Below the pieces are notes generated by a model. It was given only the letters and a program-made list of their open reading frames with translations, ran no database searches and was not told the DNA's origin. Positions 7,600 through 20,418 of a stretch of 28,943 bases of DNA are shown one piece after another. The stretch is from Subdoligranulum sp. (GTDB taxonomy: Bacteria; Bacillota; Clostridia; Oscillospirales; Ruminococcaceae): NCBI GenBank assembly GCA_004555405.1, contig SFIE01000029.1:1-28943 (forward strand), read 5' to 3'. Within the stretch, counting starts at the first letter, position 1. Each line of letters starts with the position of its first letter. Both the position numbers and the translations under genes were made by a program.

Positions 7600-8604
7600 A
7601 TGACGATCCGCGAACGAACAGAACAGATCGAAAAGCAGATTCTTTCGCCCCGGGCGGCGCTCAGCGCCCAAAGCCGGGGCCGCCAGCACCCCGAAGAGCC
7701 GGACGAGATCCGCACCTGCTTTCAGCGTGACCGTGACCGTGTGCTGCACAGCAAGGCCTTTCGCCGCCTGAAGCAGAAAACACAGGTGTTTTTAAGCCCG
7801 GAAGGGGATCATTACCGCACCCGGCTGACCCATACATTAGAGGTGAGCCAGATCGCACGCACCATTGCGCGGGCGCTGCAGCTGAACGAGGACCTTACTG
7901 AGGCCATCGCCCTGGCGCATGATCTGGGGCACACGCCCTTCGGCCATGCGGGCGAGCGCGCACTGAACACTTTGAGCCCGGGGGGCTTTGCACACTATCA
8001 GCAAAGCCTGCGCGTGGTGGACAAGCTGGAGCGGGCGGGCCGCGGGCTGAACCTGACCTGGGAGGTGCGCAACGGCATTGTGACCCACACCAAGGGCGAG
8101 TGGGCTGCCACGCTGGAGGGCTGCGCCGTGCGCCGGGCCGACCATATCGCGTTTTTGAACCACGATATCGAGGATGCCATCACGGCGGGGGTGCTGCGCG
8201 AGGAGCAGCTGCCGGCCGATGCGGTGCAGGTGCTGGGCAGCACCAAGAGCCAGCGCATTACCACCATGATCACGGATCTTGTGAAAAACAGCCAGGAGGG
8301 CAGCGCACTGAGTTTCAGCCCGCAGGTGAACGATGCCTACGAGGTGCTGCGGGAGTTTATGTATTCCACCGTGTATGTCGACCCCGAGGCCAAGCGCGAG
8401 GAGCGCAAGGTGGAAAAGCTGATCACGGATCTTTACGAAAAAATTCTGGCCGAGCCCGAGCTTTTGCCCAACCTGTATCTGCAGGTGGCCTACACCGAAG
8501 GACTGGACCGCGCCGCCGTGGATTATATCAGCGGCATGAGCGATGAGTTTGCCACACGGCTGTACGAACAGCTGTTTGTGCCGCAGAAATGGCACATTCT
8601 GTAA
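7600..8604 (+). CDS. dgt: dGTP triphosphohydrolase-like HD-domain protein
   Basis: This 334-residue protein is of the short Dgt family, which hydrolyses dNTPs to nucleoside and triphosphate; many short members have broader or unknown nucleotide preference. The HD metal site is visible: H78 in RLTHTLE, H107-D108 in ALAHDLGH, and the following TPFGHAGE. The N-terminal FQRDRDRVLHSKAFRRLKQK segment is family-typical. GGGAGG precedes the ATG at eight bases. It is the first gene of the dgt-dnaG-rpoD group seen in many Firmicutes, 36 bp ahead of dnaG, so nucleotide pool control and replication priming are probably cotranscribed. Confidence 0.93.
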   Translation: MTIRERTEQIEKQILSPRAALSAQSRGRQHPEEPDEIRTCFQRDRDRVLHSKAFRRLKQKTQVFLSPEGDHYRTRLTHTLEVSQIARTIARALQLNEDLTEAIALAHDLGHTPFGHAGERALNTLSPGGFAHYQQSLRVVDKLERAGRGLNLTWEVRNGIVTHTKGEWAATLEGCAVRRADHIAFLNHDIEDAITAGVLREEQLPADAVQVLGSTKSQRITTMITDLVKNSQEGSALSFSPQVNDAYEVLREFMYSTVYVDPEAKREERKVEKLITDLYEKILAEPELLPNLYLQVAYTEGLDRAAVDYISGMSDEFATRLYEQLFVPQKWHIL

Positions 8605-8640
8605 AACGCCGATCCGAGCGGAAAGGGGGGAATGGGTGCA

Positions 8641-10398
8641 ATGATCCCACAGGATTATATTCAGGAAGTGGTGCGCCGCAACGACATTGAGGATGTGGTG
8701 CAAAGCTATGTGCAGCTGCGCCGCCGAGGCCGCACCTGCACGGGGCTGTGCCCGTTTCACACCGAAAAAACGCCCAGCTTTGTGGTGTATCCCGAAACCC
8801 AGAGCTTTTACTGTTTTGGCTGCGGCGCGGGCGGCGATGTGATCACCTTTATCAAAAAGATCAGCAATCTGGAATATGTAGAGGCCGTGAAGCTGCTGGC
8901 CAGCCGGGTGGGAATGCCCATGCCCAACGAGGAAGACAAGGCCGGGGAAATGCGCCGCAAGGTGCTGGCCATCAACCGGGATGCGGCCCGCTATTTTTAC
9001 GATCAGCTGAACAAGCCCACCCCCGAGGCCGCCTTGGCCCGGGAATACTGGCGCAAGCGCCGCGGCCTTTCCGACAATACCATTCGCCGCTTTGGGCTGG
9101 GCTATGCGCCGGACAGCTACAGCGACCTTCTGCATTATCTGAAAGGGCGCGGGTATAATGAGGAGGAGCTGCTGGAAAGCGGCCTTGTGCGGCGCAGCGA
9201 AAAGGGAAACCTGTACAATCTGTTTCGCCACCGCATGATCACCCCTATTATTGACCTGCGGGGCAATGTGATCGCTTTTGGCGGGCGCGTGCTGGATGAT
9301 TCCAAGCCCAAGTACATCAACAGCCCTGAAACCGTGGTGTACAAAAAAAGCCGCACGCTGTTTGCCCTCAACATTGCCAAGCGCTCCACCAGTCGGCGCT
9401 ATATCCTGTGCGAGGGATATATGGATGTGATCAGTATGCATCAGGCCGGATTTGACACGGCGGTGTGTGCCTGCGGCACGGCGCTTACGCCCGAGCAGGT
9501 GAAGCTGATCGGAGAATACGCCGACGAAGTGATTTTGAGCTACGACAGTGACGAAGCCGGGCAGAAGGCGGCCGCACGCAGCCTGGAGCTGTTTGCCCCC
9601 AGCCCGGCCAGAGTGAGTGTGCTGAACATTCCCGGCGCAAAGGACCCGGACGAGTTTATCAAAAAGTTCGGCAGGGATCGCTTTGAAATGCTTTTGAACG
9701 GCACGGCCAACGCCACCGAGTTCAAGCTGGCCAAGATCCGTGCCAAGTATGATATCGCCACCGACAAGGGGCGGCTGGATTACATAAAAGAGGCGCTGGC
9801 CCTGCTGGCGGGGCACATCAGCCCCACCGAGCGCGAGGTGTATGCGGGCCGGTTGGCCGAGGAGACCGGCATAAGCCGCGGCGCGATACAAACCCAGCTG
9901 CAGGGCGCTGTGCGCCGTGCCGAGCAAACGGCCCGGCGGCGCCGCCAGCAGCAGCTGGCGGGCGAGGGCGTGGCGGCCAGCATCAAGGTGCCCTATGATC
10001 TGGGGGGCAGCAAGGCGCTGGGGCTGGCCAATGCCGAGCAGCAGCTGGTGGCGGCCATGCTCAAGGACCCGGCGGTGATCCGTAAGGTGCGTGCAAAGAT
10101 CACGCCCGGCGAATTTCTGCTGCCCGAAATGCAGCAGGTGTGCAGCGCGATCTTCGCACTGGACAGTCAGGGGGCGGCGGTGAGCCTGAGCGCTTTGGGC
10201 GCGGTGCTAAGTGAGCAGGATCTGGCCCAGCTGGCCCAGCTGCTGGCGCGCAATGCCGATTTGAACCTGACGGATCAGGATATAGAAATGTTTTTGACGC
10301 GCATTCGCAAAAGCCTGCCCAAAAGCAGCAAGGCGGGCAGCATGAGCGCCGATGAACTGCAAAATTACCTGCAAAGTCTGCAAAAGGAAAAGAGCTGA
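8641..10398 (+). CDS. dnaG: DNA primase
   Basis: DnaG synthesises the RNA primers used by the replication fork and binds the DnaB helicase. Domains in order: a CHC2 zinc finger at 33-65 (C37, H40, C58, C61), the catalytic core, a TOPRIM domain at about 253-335 with E258 of CEGYMD and DSD at 302-304, and a C-terminal helicase-binding region. I chose the ATG at 8641, giving 585 residues, because the MIPQDYIQEV start is canonical. The ATG at 8632 is in frame but sits almost on the G-rich ribosome binding site at 8622-8630. A 585-residue length is normal for Clostridia. It lies between dgt and rpoD, the standard macromolecular-synthesis arrangement. Confidence 0.96.
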   Translation: MIPQDYIQEVVRRNDIEDVVQSYVQLRRRGRTCTGLCPFHTEKTPSFVVYPETQSFYCFGCGAGGDVITFIKKISNLEYVEAVKLLASRVGMPMPNEEDKAGEMRRKVLAINRDAARYFYDQLNKPTPEAALAREYWRKRRGLSDNTIRRFGLGYAPDSYSDLLHYLKGRGYNEEELLESGLVRRSEKGNLYNLFRHRMITPIIDLRGNVIAFGGRVLDDSKPKYINSPETVVYKKSRTLFALNIAKRSTSRRYILCEGYMDVISMHQAGFDTAVCACGTALTPEQVKLIGEYADEVILSYDSDEAGQKAAARSLELFAPSPARVSVLNIPGAKDPDEFIKKFGRDRFEMLLNGTANATEFKLAKIRAKYDIATDKGRLDYIKEALALLAGHISPTEREVYAGRLAEETGISRGAIQTQLQGAVRRAEQTARRRRQQQLAGEGVAASIKVPYDLGGSKALGLANAEQQLVAAMLKDPAVIRKVRAKITPGEFLLPEMQQVCSAIFALDSQGAAVSLSALGAVLSEQDLAQLAQLLARNADLNLTDQDIEMFLTRIRKSLPKSSKAGSMSADELQNYLQSLQKEKS

Positions 10399-10464
10399 CC
10401 TTCTGGGAATAGAGGGAAGGGTCTGTGCCTGTGTTATTATACAAAGAATAAGGAGAACGCAATT

Positions 10465-11622
10465 ATGGCAGAGAAAAAAATGGGATTGAAGGAACTGCTG
10501 GAAAAGGGAAAGCACACCGGAAAGGTGACCACCAAAGAACTGTATGACGCCATGGAAGAAAGCAATTTCGATGTGGAAAAGGTGGATCAGCTGTATGTCC
10601 TGCTGGAGCGTGAAAATGTGGAAGTGATGGAGGAAGCCGACGACGAGGGCTTTACCCTGACCGAAAGCAACGCCGACCAGTTTGAAAGCGCTCTCTCGGC
10701 GGAGGGGGTGGCCATTGATGACCCCGTGAAGGTTTATCTGAAGGAGATCGGCCGCGTGCCGCTGCTGACCCCCGAGGAGGAAGTGAACCTGGCCCTTACC
10801 ATCAAGGCGGGCAGCGAGGCCAAGGAAAAGTATGATGCCGACCCCGACGCACTTTCGGAAGAAGAAAAGGCCGCCTGCCTGAAGGCCATCAAAAAGGGCG
10901 TTGCCGCCCGCAAGCGCCTGAGCGAGGCCAACCTGCGACTGGTGGTTTCCATTGCCAAGCGCTATGTGGGCCGCGGTATGCAGTTCCTGGATCTGATCCA
11001 GGAGGGCAATCTGGGCTTGATCAAGGCAGTGGAAAAGTTTGACCACACCAAGGGCTTTAAGTTCTCTACCTATGCAACCTGGTGGATCCGCCAGGCCATC
11101 ACCCGCGCCATTGCCGATCAGGCCCGCACCATCCGCATTCCCGTACACATGGTGGAAACCATCAATAAGGTGAAAAAGGTGAGCAGCCAGCTGCTGCACG
11201 AGCAGGGCAAGGAGCCCACGGCCGAGGAAATCGCCGAGCGGCTGGAAATGTCGGTAGACAAGGTGCGCGAGATCATGCGTGTGGCACAGGAGCCGGTTTC
11301 GCTGGAAACCCCCATCGGCGAGGAGGAGGACAGCCATCTGGGCGACTTTATCCCCGATGACGAGGCGCCCGTGCCCGCCGAGGTGGCCAGCCACACCCTG
11401 CTGCGCGAGCAGCTTTCGGAAGTGCTGGACACCCTGACCGAGCGCGAGGAAAAGGTGCTGCGCCTGCGCTTTGGCCTGGTGGATGGCCGCCCCCGCACGC
11501 TGGAGGAAGTGGGCAAGGAGTTCAATGTTACCCGTGAGCGTATCCGCCAGATCGAGGCCAAGGCCCTGCGCAAGCTGCGCCACCCCAGCCGCAGCAAAAA
11601 GCTGAAGGACTTTTTGGATTGA
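10465..11622 (+). CDS. rpoD: RNA polymerase primary sigma factor (SigA/RpoD)
   Basis: This 385-residue sigma-70 factor directs RNA polymerase to housekeeping promoters. It has a short region 1.1, then region 1.2 (DDPVKVYLKEIGRVPLLTPE), region 2 with the -10 recognition helix (FSTYATWWIRQAITRAI), region 3, and region 4 with the -35 helix-turn-helix (TLEEVGKEFNVTRERIRQIE). The C-terminal RKLRHPSRSKKLKDFLD is typical of the primary factor, not an alternative one. AAGGAG precedes the ATG. The 66-bp gap after dnaG contains a TATTAT-like -10 and a small GACC/GGTC hairpin, so some independent expression is possible. Unusually, rpoB-rpoC follow directly downstream. Confidence 0.97.
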   Translation: MAEKKMGLKELLEKGKHTGKVTTKELYDAMEESNFDVEKVDQLYVLLERENVEVMEEADDEGFTLTESNADQFESALSAEGVAIDDPVKVYLKEIGRVPLLTPEEEVNLALTIKAGSEAKEKYDADPDALSEEEKAACLKAIKKGVAARKRLSEANLRLVVSIAKRYVGRGMQFLDLIQEGNLGLIKAVEKFDHTKGFKFSTYATWWIRQAITRAIADQARTIRIPVHMVETINKVKKVSSQLLHEQGKEPTAEEIAERLEMSVDKVREIMRVAQEPVSLETPIGEEEDSHLGDFIPDDEAPVPAEVASHTLLREQLSEVLDTLTEREEKVLRLRFGLVDGRPRTLEEVGKEFNVTRERIRQIEAKALRKLRHPSRSKKLKDFLD

Positions 11623-11662
11623 TAAAGCCGCCGGAATGGGCAAAATGACAACAAACCGGGCT

Positions 11663-11684
11663 GGGCGGCCACCGGCGGCCGCCC
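11663..11684 (+). repeat. GC-rich hairpin downstream of rpoD
   Basis: GGGCGGCC (11663-11670) and GGCCGCCC (11677-11684) form a perfect 8-bp stem with a six-base loop and no T run. It may stabilise the 3' end of the rpoD message. Confidence 0.4.
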
Positions 11685-11720
11685 GGAAAAACCCCAAACC
11701 GGCAAATTGAACAAAAAAGT

Positions 11721-11765
11721 AAACCCTCACCCGGGCGTTTCTTACGCTGGGTGGGGGCTTTTTGT
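11721..11765 (+). terminator. Terminator of the dgt-dnaG-rpoD operon
   Basis: A long imperfect stem between CCCTCACCCGGGCG and CGCTGGGTGGGGGC around a seven-base loop is followed by TTTTT. It separates rpoD from the rpoB promoter. Confidence 0.7.
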
Positions 11766-11792
11766 ATTTTTGAAAAAAAGCCTGAAAACCGC

Positions 11793-11821
11793 TTGACATA
11801 GAAGTTTTTTTAGATTATACT
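11793..11821 (+). promoter_or_regulatory. Strong sigma-A promoter of rpoBC
   Basis: A perfect TTGACA (11793-11798) is followed after 17 bp by TATACT (11816-11821). This is one of the two best consensus promoters in the window. Confidence 0.85.
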
Positions 11822-11827
11822 AACTCA

Positions 11828-12027
11828 TTATCACAAAATGGATCAGACCGCCCTTTTTACGGTCAATGTGCCTAATATGTGAATAAAAGTTTGTTAAAAA
11901 TGCCCAAACGCAGCCCCTGAAAACCGGCTGCGAGATGAAAGATGAGCTGCCTGAAAAAGATTTTGGCTTTTCAGGCGGTGTGAACCGAGCCGAAAAGATA
12001 CCAAAAAGTTAGGAGTGGTTGCTTTTT
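11828..12027 (+). other. About 200-nt rpoB leader
   Basis: The long 5' leader contains several hairpins: GACCG/CGGTC near 11846-11864, GCAGCC/GGCTGC near 11912-11933, and GCCTGAAAA/TTTTCAGGC near 11950-11977. None is followed by a T run, so I do not call an attenuator. No known protein-leader motif was recognised. Confidence 0.5.
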
Positions 12028-15000
12028 ATGATGAAGGTCAAGCCCCAAATGCGCGGTAAAACCGAGCGAATGAGTTTCTCCCGCATCGACGAAGTCATTG
12101 ACATGCCCAACCTGATCGAGATCCAGAAAAACTCGTATAAGTGGTTTCTGGACGAAGGGTTGAAGGAGGTATTCAAGGATATCGCAGCGATCGAGGATTA
12201 CTCCGGTAACCTTGTGCTGGATTTTGTTGATTTCCGCCTGGAGAATAATCCCAAATACAGCATCAACGAGTGCAAGCTGCGCGATACCACCTATGCCGCA
12301 CCCCTGCGCGTGACCGCACGCCTGTTCAACAAAACCACGGGCGAGCTGAAAGAGCAGGAAATCTTCATGGGCGACTTCCCGCTGATGACCGACAGCGGTA
12401 CCTTTATCATCAACGGCGCCGAGCGAGTGATCGTCAGCCAGCTGGTGCGCAGCCCCGGTGTTTTCTACGGCGAAAGCTTTGACAAGCTGGGCAAAAAGCT
12501 GTACACCGCCACCATGAACCCCAACCGCGGCGCATGGCTGGAATATGAAACCGATGTCAACGATGTGTTCTATGTGCGCATCGATAAAAACCGCAAGCTG
12601 CCCGTGACCGTGCTGATCCGTGCACTGAGCGAAAAGGGCAGCGATGAAGAGATTTTGAATTTCTTCGGCGAGGATCCCCGCATTCTGGCCACGCTGGAAA
12701 AAGACCCCACCCACAACCGCGAGGAAGCCTTGCTGGAAACCTACCGCAAGCTGCGCCCCGGTGAGCCCCCCACGGTGGAAAGCGCCGTCAACCATCTGCA
12801 GGCACTGTTCTTTGACCCCCGCCGCTATGATCTGTCGCGCTTCGGCCGCTATAAGATGAATAAAAAGCTCTCGCTGGCACGCCGCATCACCGGCTTTGTT
12901 GCCGCCGAGAACGTGATCGCTCCTCTCACCGGTGAAATTCTCATCGCCGAGGGCGAAAAGATCACCCGTGAGGCCGCCGAGGCTGCCGACAGCGCCGGTG
13001 TTTCCGTGGTGGTGCTGAGCATTGGCGAGCACAAGGTGAAGGTGGTCACCAACGGCACTGTGGATGCCCAGCCCTTCTTTAACTTTAATGTAGAGGAAGC
13101 CGGCATCAACGAGCGCGTAAGCTTTGCCGAGCTGCGCAGCATTCTGCAGGAGACCAGCGATGAGGCCGAGCAGAAGAAGCTGCTGGAAAAGAACCACAAT
13201 CTGCTGATCTGCCCCACCGTGACCGTGGACGATATCTTCGCCTCGATCAACTACCTGAACGGCCTGGACTTCGGCATCGGCGTGAGCGACGATATCGACC
13301 ATCTGGGCAACCGCCGTATCCGCAGCGTGGGCGAATTGCTGCAGAACCAGTTCCGCATCGGCTTCAGCCGTATGGAGCGTGTGATCCGCGAGCGCATGAC
13401 CCTGCAGAATCAGGAAAACACCGAGATCAGCCCCCAGAGCCTGGTAAACATTCGCCCTGTGGTGGCCGCCATCAAGGAATTCTTCGGTTCCAGCCCGCTG
13501 TCGCAGTTCATGGACCAGAACAACCCTCTGTCTGAGCTGACGCATAAGCGCCGTCTGTCCGCTCTGGGCCCCGGCGGCTTGAGCCGTGACCGCGCAGGCT
13601 TTGAAGTGCGTGACGTGCATTACACCCACTACGGCCGTATGTGCCCCATCGAAACTCCTGAAGGCCCCAACATCGGTCTGATCTCGTATCTGGCCACCTA
13701 CGCCCGCATCAACGAGTACGGCTTTGTGGAAGCCCCCTACCGCCGTGTGGATAAAGAGACCGGCCGCGTGACCGACGAAGTGGTTTACATGACCGCCGAT
13801 GTGGAAGATGAGTACACCGTGGCACAGGCCAACGAGCCTTTGGACGAGAACAACTGCTTTGTGCGCCCCCGTGTTTCGGCCCGCCGCCGCGATGAGATTT
13901 TGGAGATCGAGCGCGAGCAGGTAGACTTTATGGACGTTTCTCCCCGAATGATGGTGTCTGTGGCAACCGCCATGATCCCCTTCCTGGAGAACGATGACTG
14001 TAACCGTGCTCTGATGGGCTCCAACATGCAGCGCCAGGCTGTGCCTCTGATGGTCACCCAGCAGCCCATTGTGGCTACCGGTATGGAATACAAGGCCGCC
14101 ACCGACTCCGGCGTGTGCATCCTGGCCAAGAACGACGGCGTGGTGGAAAAGGTGGATGCAGCCAACATCGTGGTTCGCACCAGCCCCACTTCGACCGATC
14201 GCTACGAGCTTTCCAAGTTCCTGCGCTCCAACCAGGGCACCTGCGTGAACCAGCGCCCCATCGTGAGCGTGGGCGAAGAGGTCAAGGCCGGTCAGGTGCT
14301 GGCCGACGGCCCCGCGACCCGCAACGGCGAAGTTTCCATCGGCAAGAATGCGCTGATCGGCTTTATGACCTGGGAAGGCTATAACTACGAGGACGCCGTT
14401 CTGCTGAACGAAAAGCTGGTGCGCGAGGATGTTTATACCTCTATCCATGTGGAAGAGTATGAAACCGAGGCCCGTGAAACCAAGCTGGGACCTGAAGAGA
14501 TCACCCGCGATATCCCCAGCGTTGGCGATGCCAGCCTGAAGGATCTGGACGAGCGCGGCATCATTCGCATTGGTGCCGAGGTGACGGCCGGTGATATTCT
14601 GGTCGGTAAGGTGAGCCCCAAGGGCGAAACCGAGCTGACTGCCGAAGAGCGCCTGCTGCGCGCCATCTTTGGCGAAAAGGCACGCGAAGTGCGTGACAAT
14701 TCTCTGCGCCTGCCCCACGGCGCATACGGCATCGTGGTGGATGTAAAGGTGTTCACCCCCGAAAACAGCAACGAGCTGGCCCCCGGTGTGCGCAAGGTGG
14801 TGCGCTGCTATATTGCCCAGAAGCGCAAGATCAGCGTGGGCGATAAGATGGCAGGCCGTCACGGCAACAAGGGTGTTGTTTCCCGCATTCTGCCGCAGGA
14901 GGATATGCCCTTCCTGCCCGACGGCACCCCGCTGGACATCGTGCTGAACCCCCTGGGCGTTCCTTCCCGTATGAACATTGGTCAGGTGCTGGAAGTGAAC

Positions 15001-15846
15001 CTTGGCTATGTGGCTAAGGCACTGGGCATCAAGGTGATGACCCCCGTGTTCGACGGCGCACAGGAAAGCGATATCCGCGACTGCTTTGAAGCAGCACGCG
15101 AAAAGTGGCATGGTGAGAATGCCCCTGAGTATCCCACCGACCTGCCCCGCCTGATGGGCGAGAAGGGCCACATCATTGACTTTAGAAAGATCGACCTGAC
15201 CGATGACGGCAAGAGCACTGTGTATGACGGCCGCACCGGTGAAAAGTTCCCCAACAAGGTAACGGTCGGTTATATGTACTATCTGAAGCTGCATCATCTG
15301 GTTGACGATAAGATCCACGCTCGTTCCGTGGGCCCCTACAGCCTGGTTACCCAGCAGCCTCTGGGCGGCAAGGCACAGTTTGGCGGCCAGCGCTTCGGCG
15401 AAATGGAAGTTTGGGCTCTGGAAGCTTACGGCGCCGCTTACACCCTGCAGGAGATCCTGACCGTCAAGTCGGACGATCAGGTGGGCCGTGTAAAGACTTA
15501 CGAGGCCATTGTGAAGGGCGATCCTATGCCCAAGCCCGGCATTCCCGAATCTTTCCGCGTGTTGATGAAGGAAATGCAGAGCCTTGGCCTGAACATGGTC
15601 GTGCAGGATAAGGACGGCAACGAGATCGACATGAGCCAGAAGTTTGATGATGAGGAAGGCTTCGGCCCCGGTATGCCCGTGGGCGAAGATGTTCTGGTTG
15701 AGGACGAGCTGAGCAGCGATTACAGCGTGCGCGATGCCGAAGACGGCGACTCGGACCTTGACGATGATTTCGGCGAGGAAAAGGAGCCTACCGCAGAGGA
15801 CCTGTTCGGTATGCAGGATCCTGACCCGCTGGGCGATGACTTTTGA
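12028..15846 (+). CDS. rpoB: RNA polymerase beta subunit
   Basis: The 1272-residue beta subunit forms half of the catalytic cleft of RNA polymerase. The rifampicin-binding cluster (SQFMDQNNPLSEL then THKRRLSALGPGG) is present with wild-type Asp, His and Ser at the main resistance positions. The one difference from E. coli there is Pro for Gln510 (GSSPLSQF). Downstream motifs GRMCPIETPEGPNIGLI and GDKMAGRHGNKGVVS are intact. The last 70 residues form a highly acidic tail (for example DGDSDLDDDFGEEKE). I chose ATG at 12028; AGGAG lies 12 bases upstream, slightly far. An in-frame TTG at 12019 lies only three bases from it, and a second ATG follows at 12031. rpoC begins 41 bp after the stop. Confidence 0.97.
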   Translation: MMKVKPQMRGKTERMSFSRIDEVIDMPNLIEIQKNSYKWFLDEGLKEVFKDIAAIEDYSGNLVLDFVDFRLENNPKYSINECKLRDTTYAAPLRVTARLFNKTTGELKEQEIFMGDFPLMTDSGTFIINGAERVIVSQLVRSPGVFYGESFDKLGKKLYTATMNPNRGAWLEYETDVNDVFYVRIDKNRKLPVTVLIRALSEKGSDEEILNFFGEDPRILATLEKDPTHNREEALLETYRKLRPGEPPTVESAVNHLQALFFDPRRYDLSRFGRYKMNKKLSLARRITGFVAAENVIAPLTGEILIAEGEKITREAAEAADSAGVSVVVLSIGEHKVKVVTNGTVDAQPFFNFNVEEAGINERVSFAELRSILQETSDEAEQKKLLEKNHNLLICPTVTVDDIFASINYLNGLDFGIGVSDDIDHLGNRRIRSVGELLQNQFRIGFSRMERVIRERMTLQNQENTEISPQSLVNIRPVVAAIKEFFGSSPLSQFMDQNNPLSELTHKRRLSALGPGGLSRDRAGFEVRDVHYTHYGRMCPIETPEGPNIGLISYLATYARINEYGFVEAPYRRVDKETGRVTDEVVYMTADVEDEYTVAQANEPLDENNCFVRPRVSARRRDEILEIEREQVDFMDVSPRMMVSVATAMIPFLENDDCNRALMGSNMQRQAVPLMVTQQPIVATGMEYKAATDSGVCILAKNDGVVEKVDAANIVVRTSPTSTDRYELSKFLRSNQGTCVNQRPIVSVGEEVKAGQVLADGPATRNGEVSIGKNALIGFMTWEGYNYEDAVLLNEKLVREDVYTSIHVEEYETEARETKLGPEEITRDIPSVGDASLKDLDERGIIRIGAEVTAGDILVGKVSPKGETELTAEERLLRAIFGEKAREVRDNSLRLPHGAYGIVVDVKVFTPENSNELAPGVRKVVRCYIAQKRKISVGDKMAGRHGNKGVVSRILPQEDMPFLPDGTPLDIVLNPLGVPSRMNIGQVLEVNLGYVAKALGIKVMTPVFDGAQESDIRDCFEAAREKWHGENAPEYPTDLPRLMGEKGHIIDFRKIDLTDDGKSTVYDGRTGEKFPNKVTVGYMYYLKLHHLVDDKIHARSVGPYSLVTQQPLGGKAQFGGQRFGEMEVWALEAYGAAYTLQEILTVKSDDQVGRVKTYEAIVKGDPMPKPGIPESFRVLMKEMQSLGLNMVVQDKDGNEIDMSQKFDDEEGFGPGMPVGEDVLVEDELSSDYSVRDAEDGDSDLDDDFGEEKEPTAEDLFGMQDPDPLGDDF

Positions 15847-15887
15847 TCTGCCTCACCCATACTGAAGACTTAGAAAGGGTTCGCTTC

Positions 15888-19544
<3,657 letters not shown>

Positions 19545-19616
19545 GCAAAACGCTTTTCCTATTTAATATAGAGTGAGCCGACGGCCATGCCGCCCGCCCG
19601 CTTTCTGATAAGCCTA

Positions 19617-19653
19617 TTCCCCCGGCTGCACACAGCAGCCGGGGGAATTTTTT
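19617..19653 (+). terminator. Rho-independent terminator of rpoBC
   Basis: Arms 19617-19629 and 19635-19647 (TTCCCCCGGCTGC and its complement) form a perfect 13-bp stem around a five-base loop, followed by six T. The rpoBC message therefore ends here instead of reading on into rpsL. Confidence 0.93.
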
Positions 19654-19736
19654 GCCCGGTTGGGGCCGCAGAAACGCCCGGAATGAATTTGATAAAAAAA
19701 TAATAGGAAAATCCAGAAAAAAATGAGTATTTTGTG

Positions 19737-19765
19737 TTGACACGGGCGAGACTGTTGTGTACAAT
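19737..19765 (+). promoter_or_regulatory. Promoter of the rpsL-rpsG-fusA-tuf (str) operon
   Basis: A perfect TTGACA (19737-19742) is followed after exactly 17 bp by TACAAT (19760-19765). The leader to rpsL is about 80 nt. Confidence 0.85.
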
Positions 19766-19854
19766 ATTACTGTTGTGGTCTGGGGATATTGCGCCAATTT
19801 GGGCATTCAACAGCACAGATCATAAACACCCATCAACTAAGAAAGGAGAAAACA

Positions 19855-20277
19855 ATGCCTACTTTTAACCAACTCGTTCGCAAAGGCCGTGAGGTTCTGG
19901 TGAAGAAGAGCACCGCTCCTGCTCTGCAGAAGTCTTACAACTCTCAGAAGAAGCAGTACAACGATCAGAATAGCCCCCAGAAGCGTGGCGTCTGCACCGC
20001 TGTTCGTACCATGACCCCCAAGAAGCCTAACTCTGCTCTGCGTAAAGTTGCCCGTGTCCGCTTGACGAATGGTATCGAGGTCACCTCTTACATTCCCGGT
20101 ATCGGCCATAACCTGCAGGAGCACAGCGTCGTTCTGATTCGCGGCGGCCGTGTCAAGGACCTTCCCGGTGTTCGTTACCACATTATCCGTGGTACTCTGG
20201 ATACTCAGGGTGTGGCAAACCGTGGCCAGGCTCGTTCCAAGTATGGTGCAAAGCGCCCCAAGGCCGGTAAGAAGTAA
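19855..20277 (+). CDS. rpsL: 30S ribosomal protein S12
   Basis: The 140-residue S12 sits at the decoding centre of the 30S subunit. TPKKPNSALRK with K56/K57 and GGRVKDLPGVRYH with K101 are the streptomycin-contact loops, all wild type. It is longer than the 124-residue E. coli form because of the basic insertion near residues 25-40 common in Firmicutes. ATG at 19855 follows AAAGGAG. Codons are richer in GCT, CGT and TCT than in rpoBC, as expected for extreme expression. Confidence 0.97.
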   Translation: MPTFNQLVRKGREVLVKKSTAPALQKSYNSQKKQYNDQNSPQKRGVCTAVRTMTPKKPNSALRKVARVRLTNGIEVTSYIPGIGHNLQEHSVVLIRGGRVKDLPGVRYHIIRGTLDTQGVANRGQARSKYGAKRPKAGKK

Positions 20278-20418
20278 TAAAACATCTTCGCCTCAAAGGC
20301 TTTTGATAGATGGCATACGCTGAACAAAGCGAACGCCGAATAAAGCTCTTTGCGGCACAACGGGAGTTTTAATGCTTTCGAGTACCGATGATATCATTCT
20401 ATGAAGGAGGGAAGAAAG

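Noticed and set aside
11838..11882. 14-codon frame in the rpoB leader
   Set aside because: It has no ribosome binding site and no attenuator structure is linked to it.
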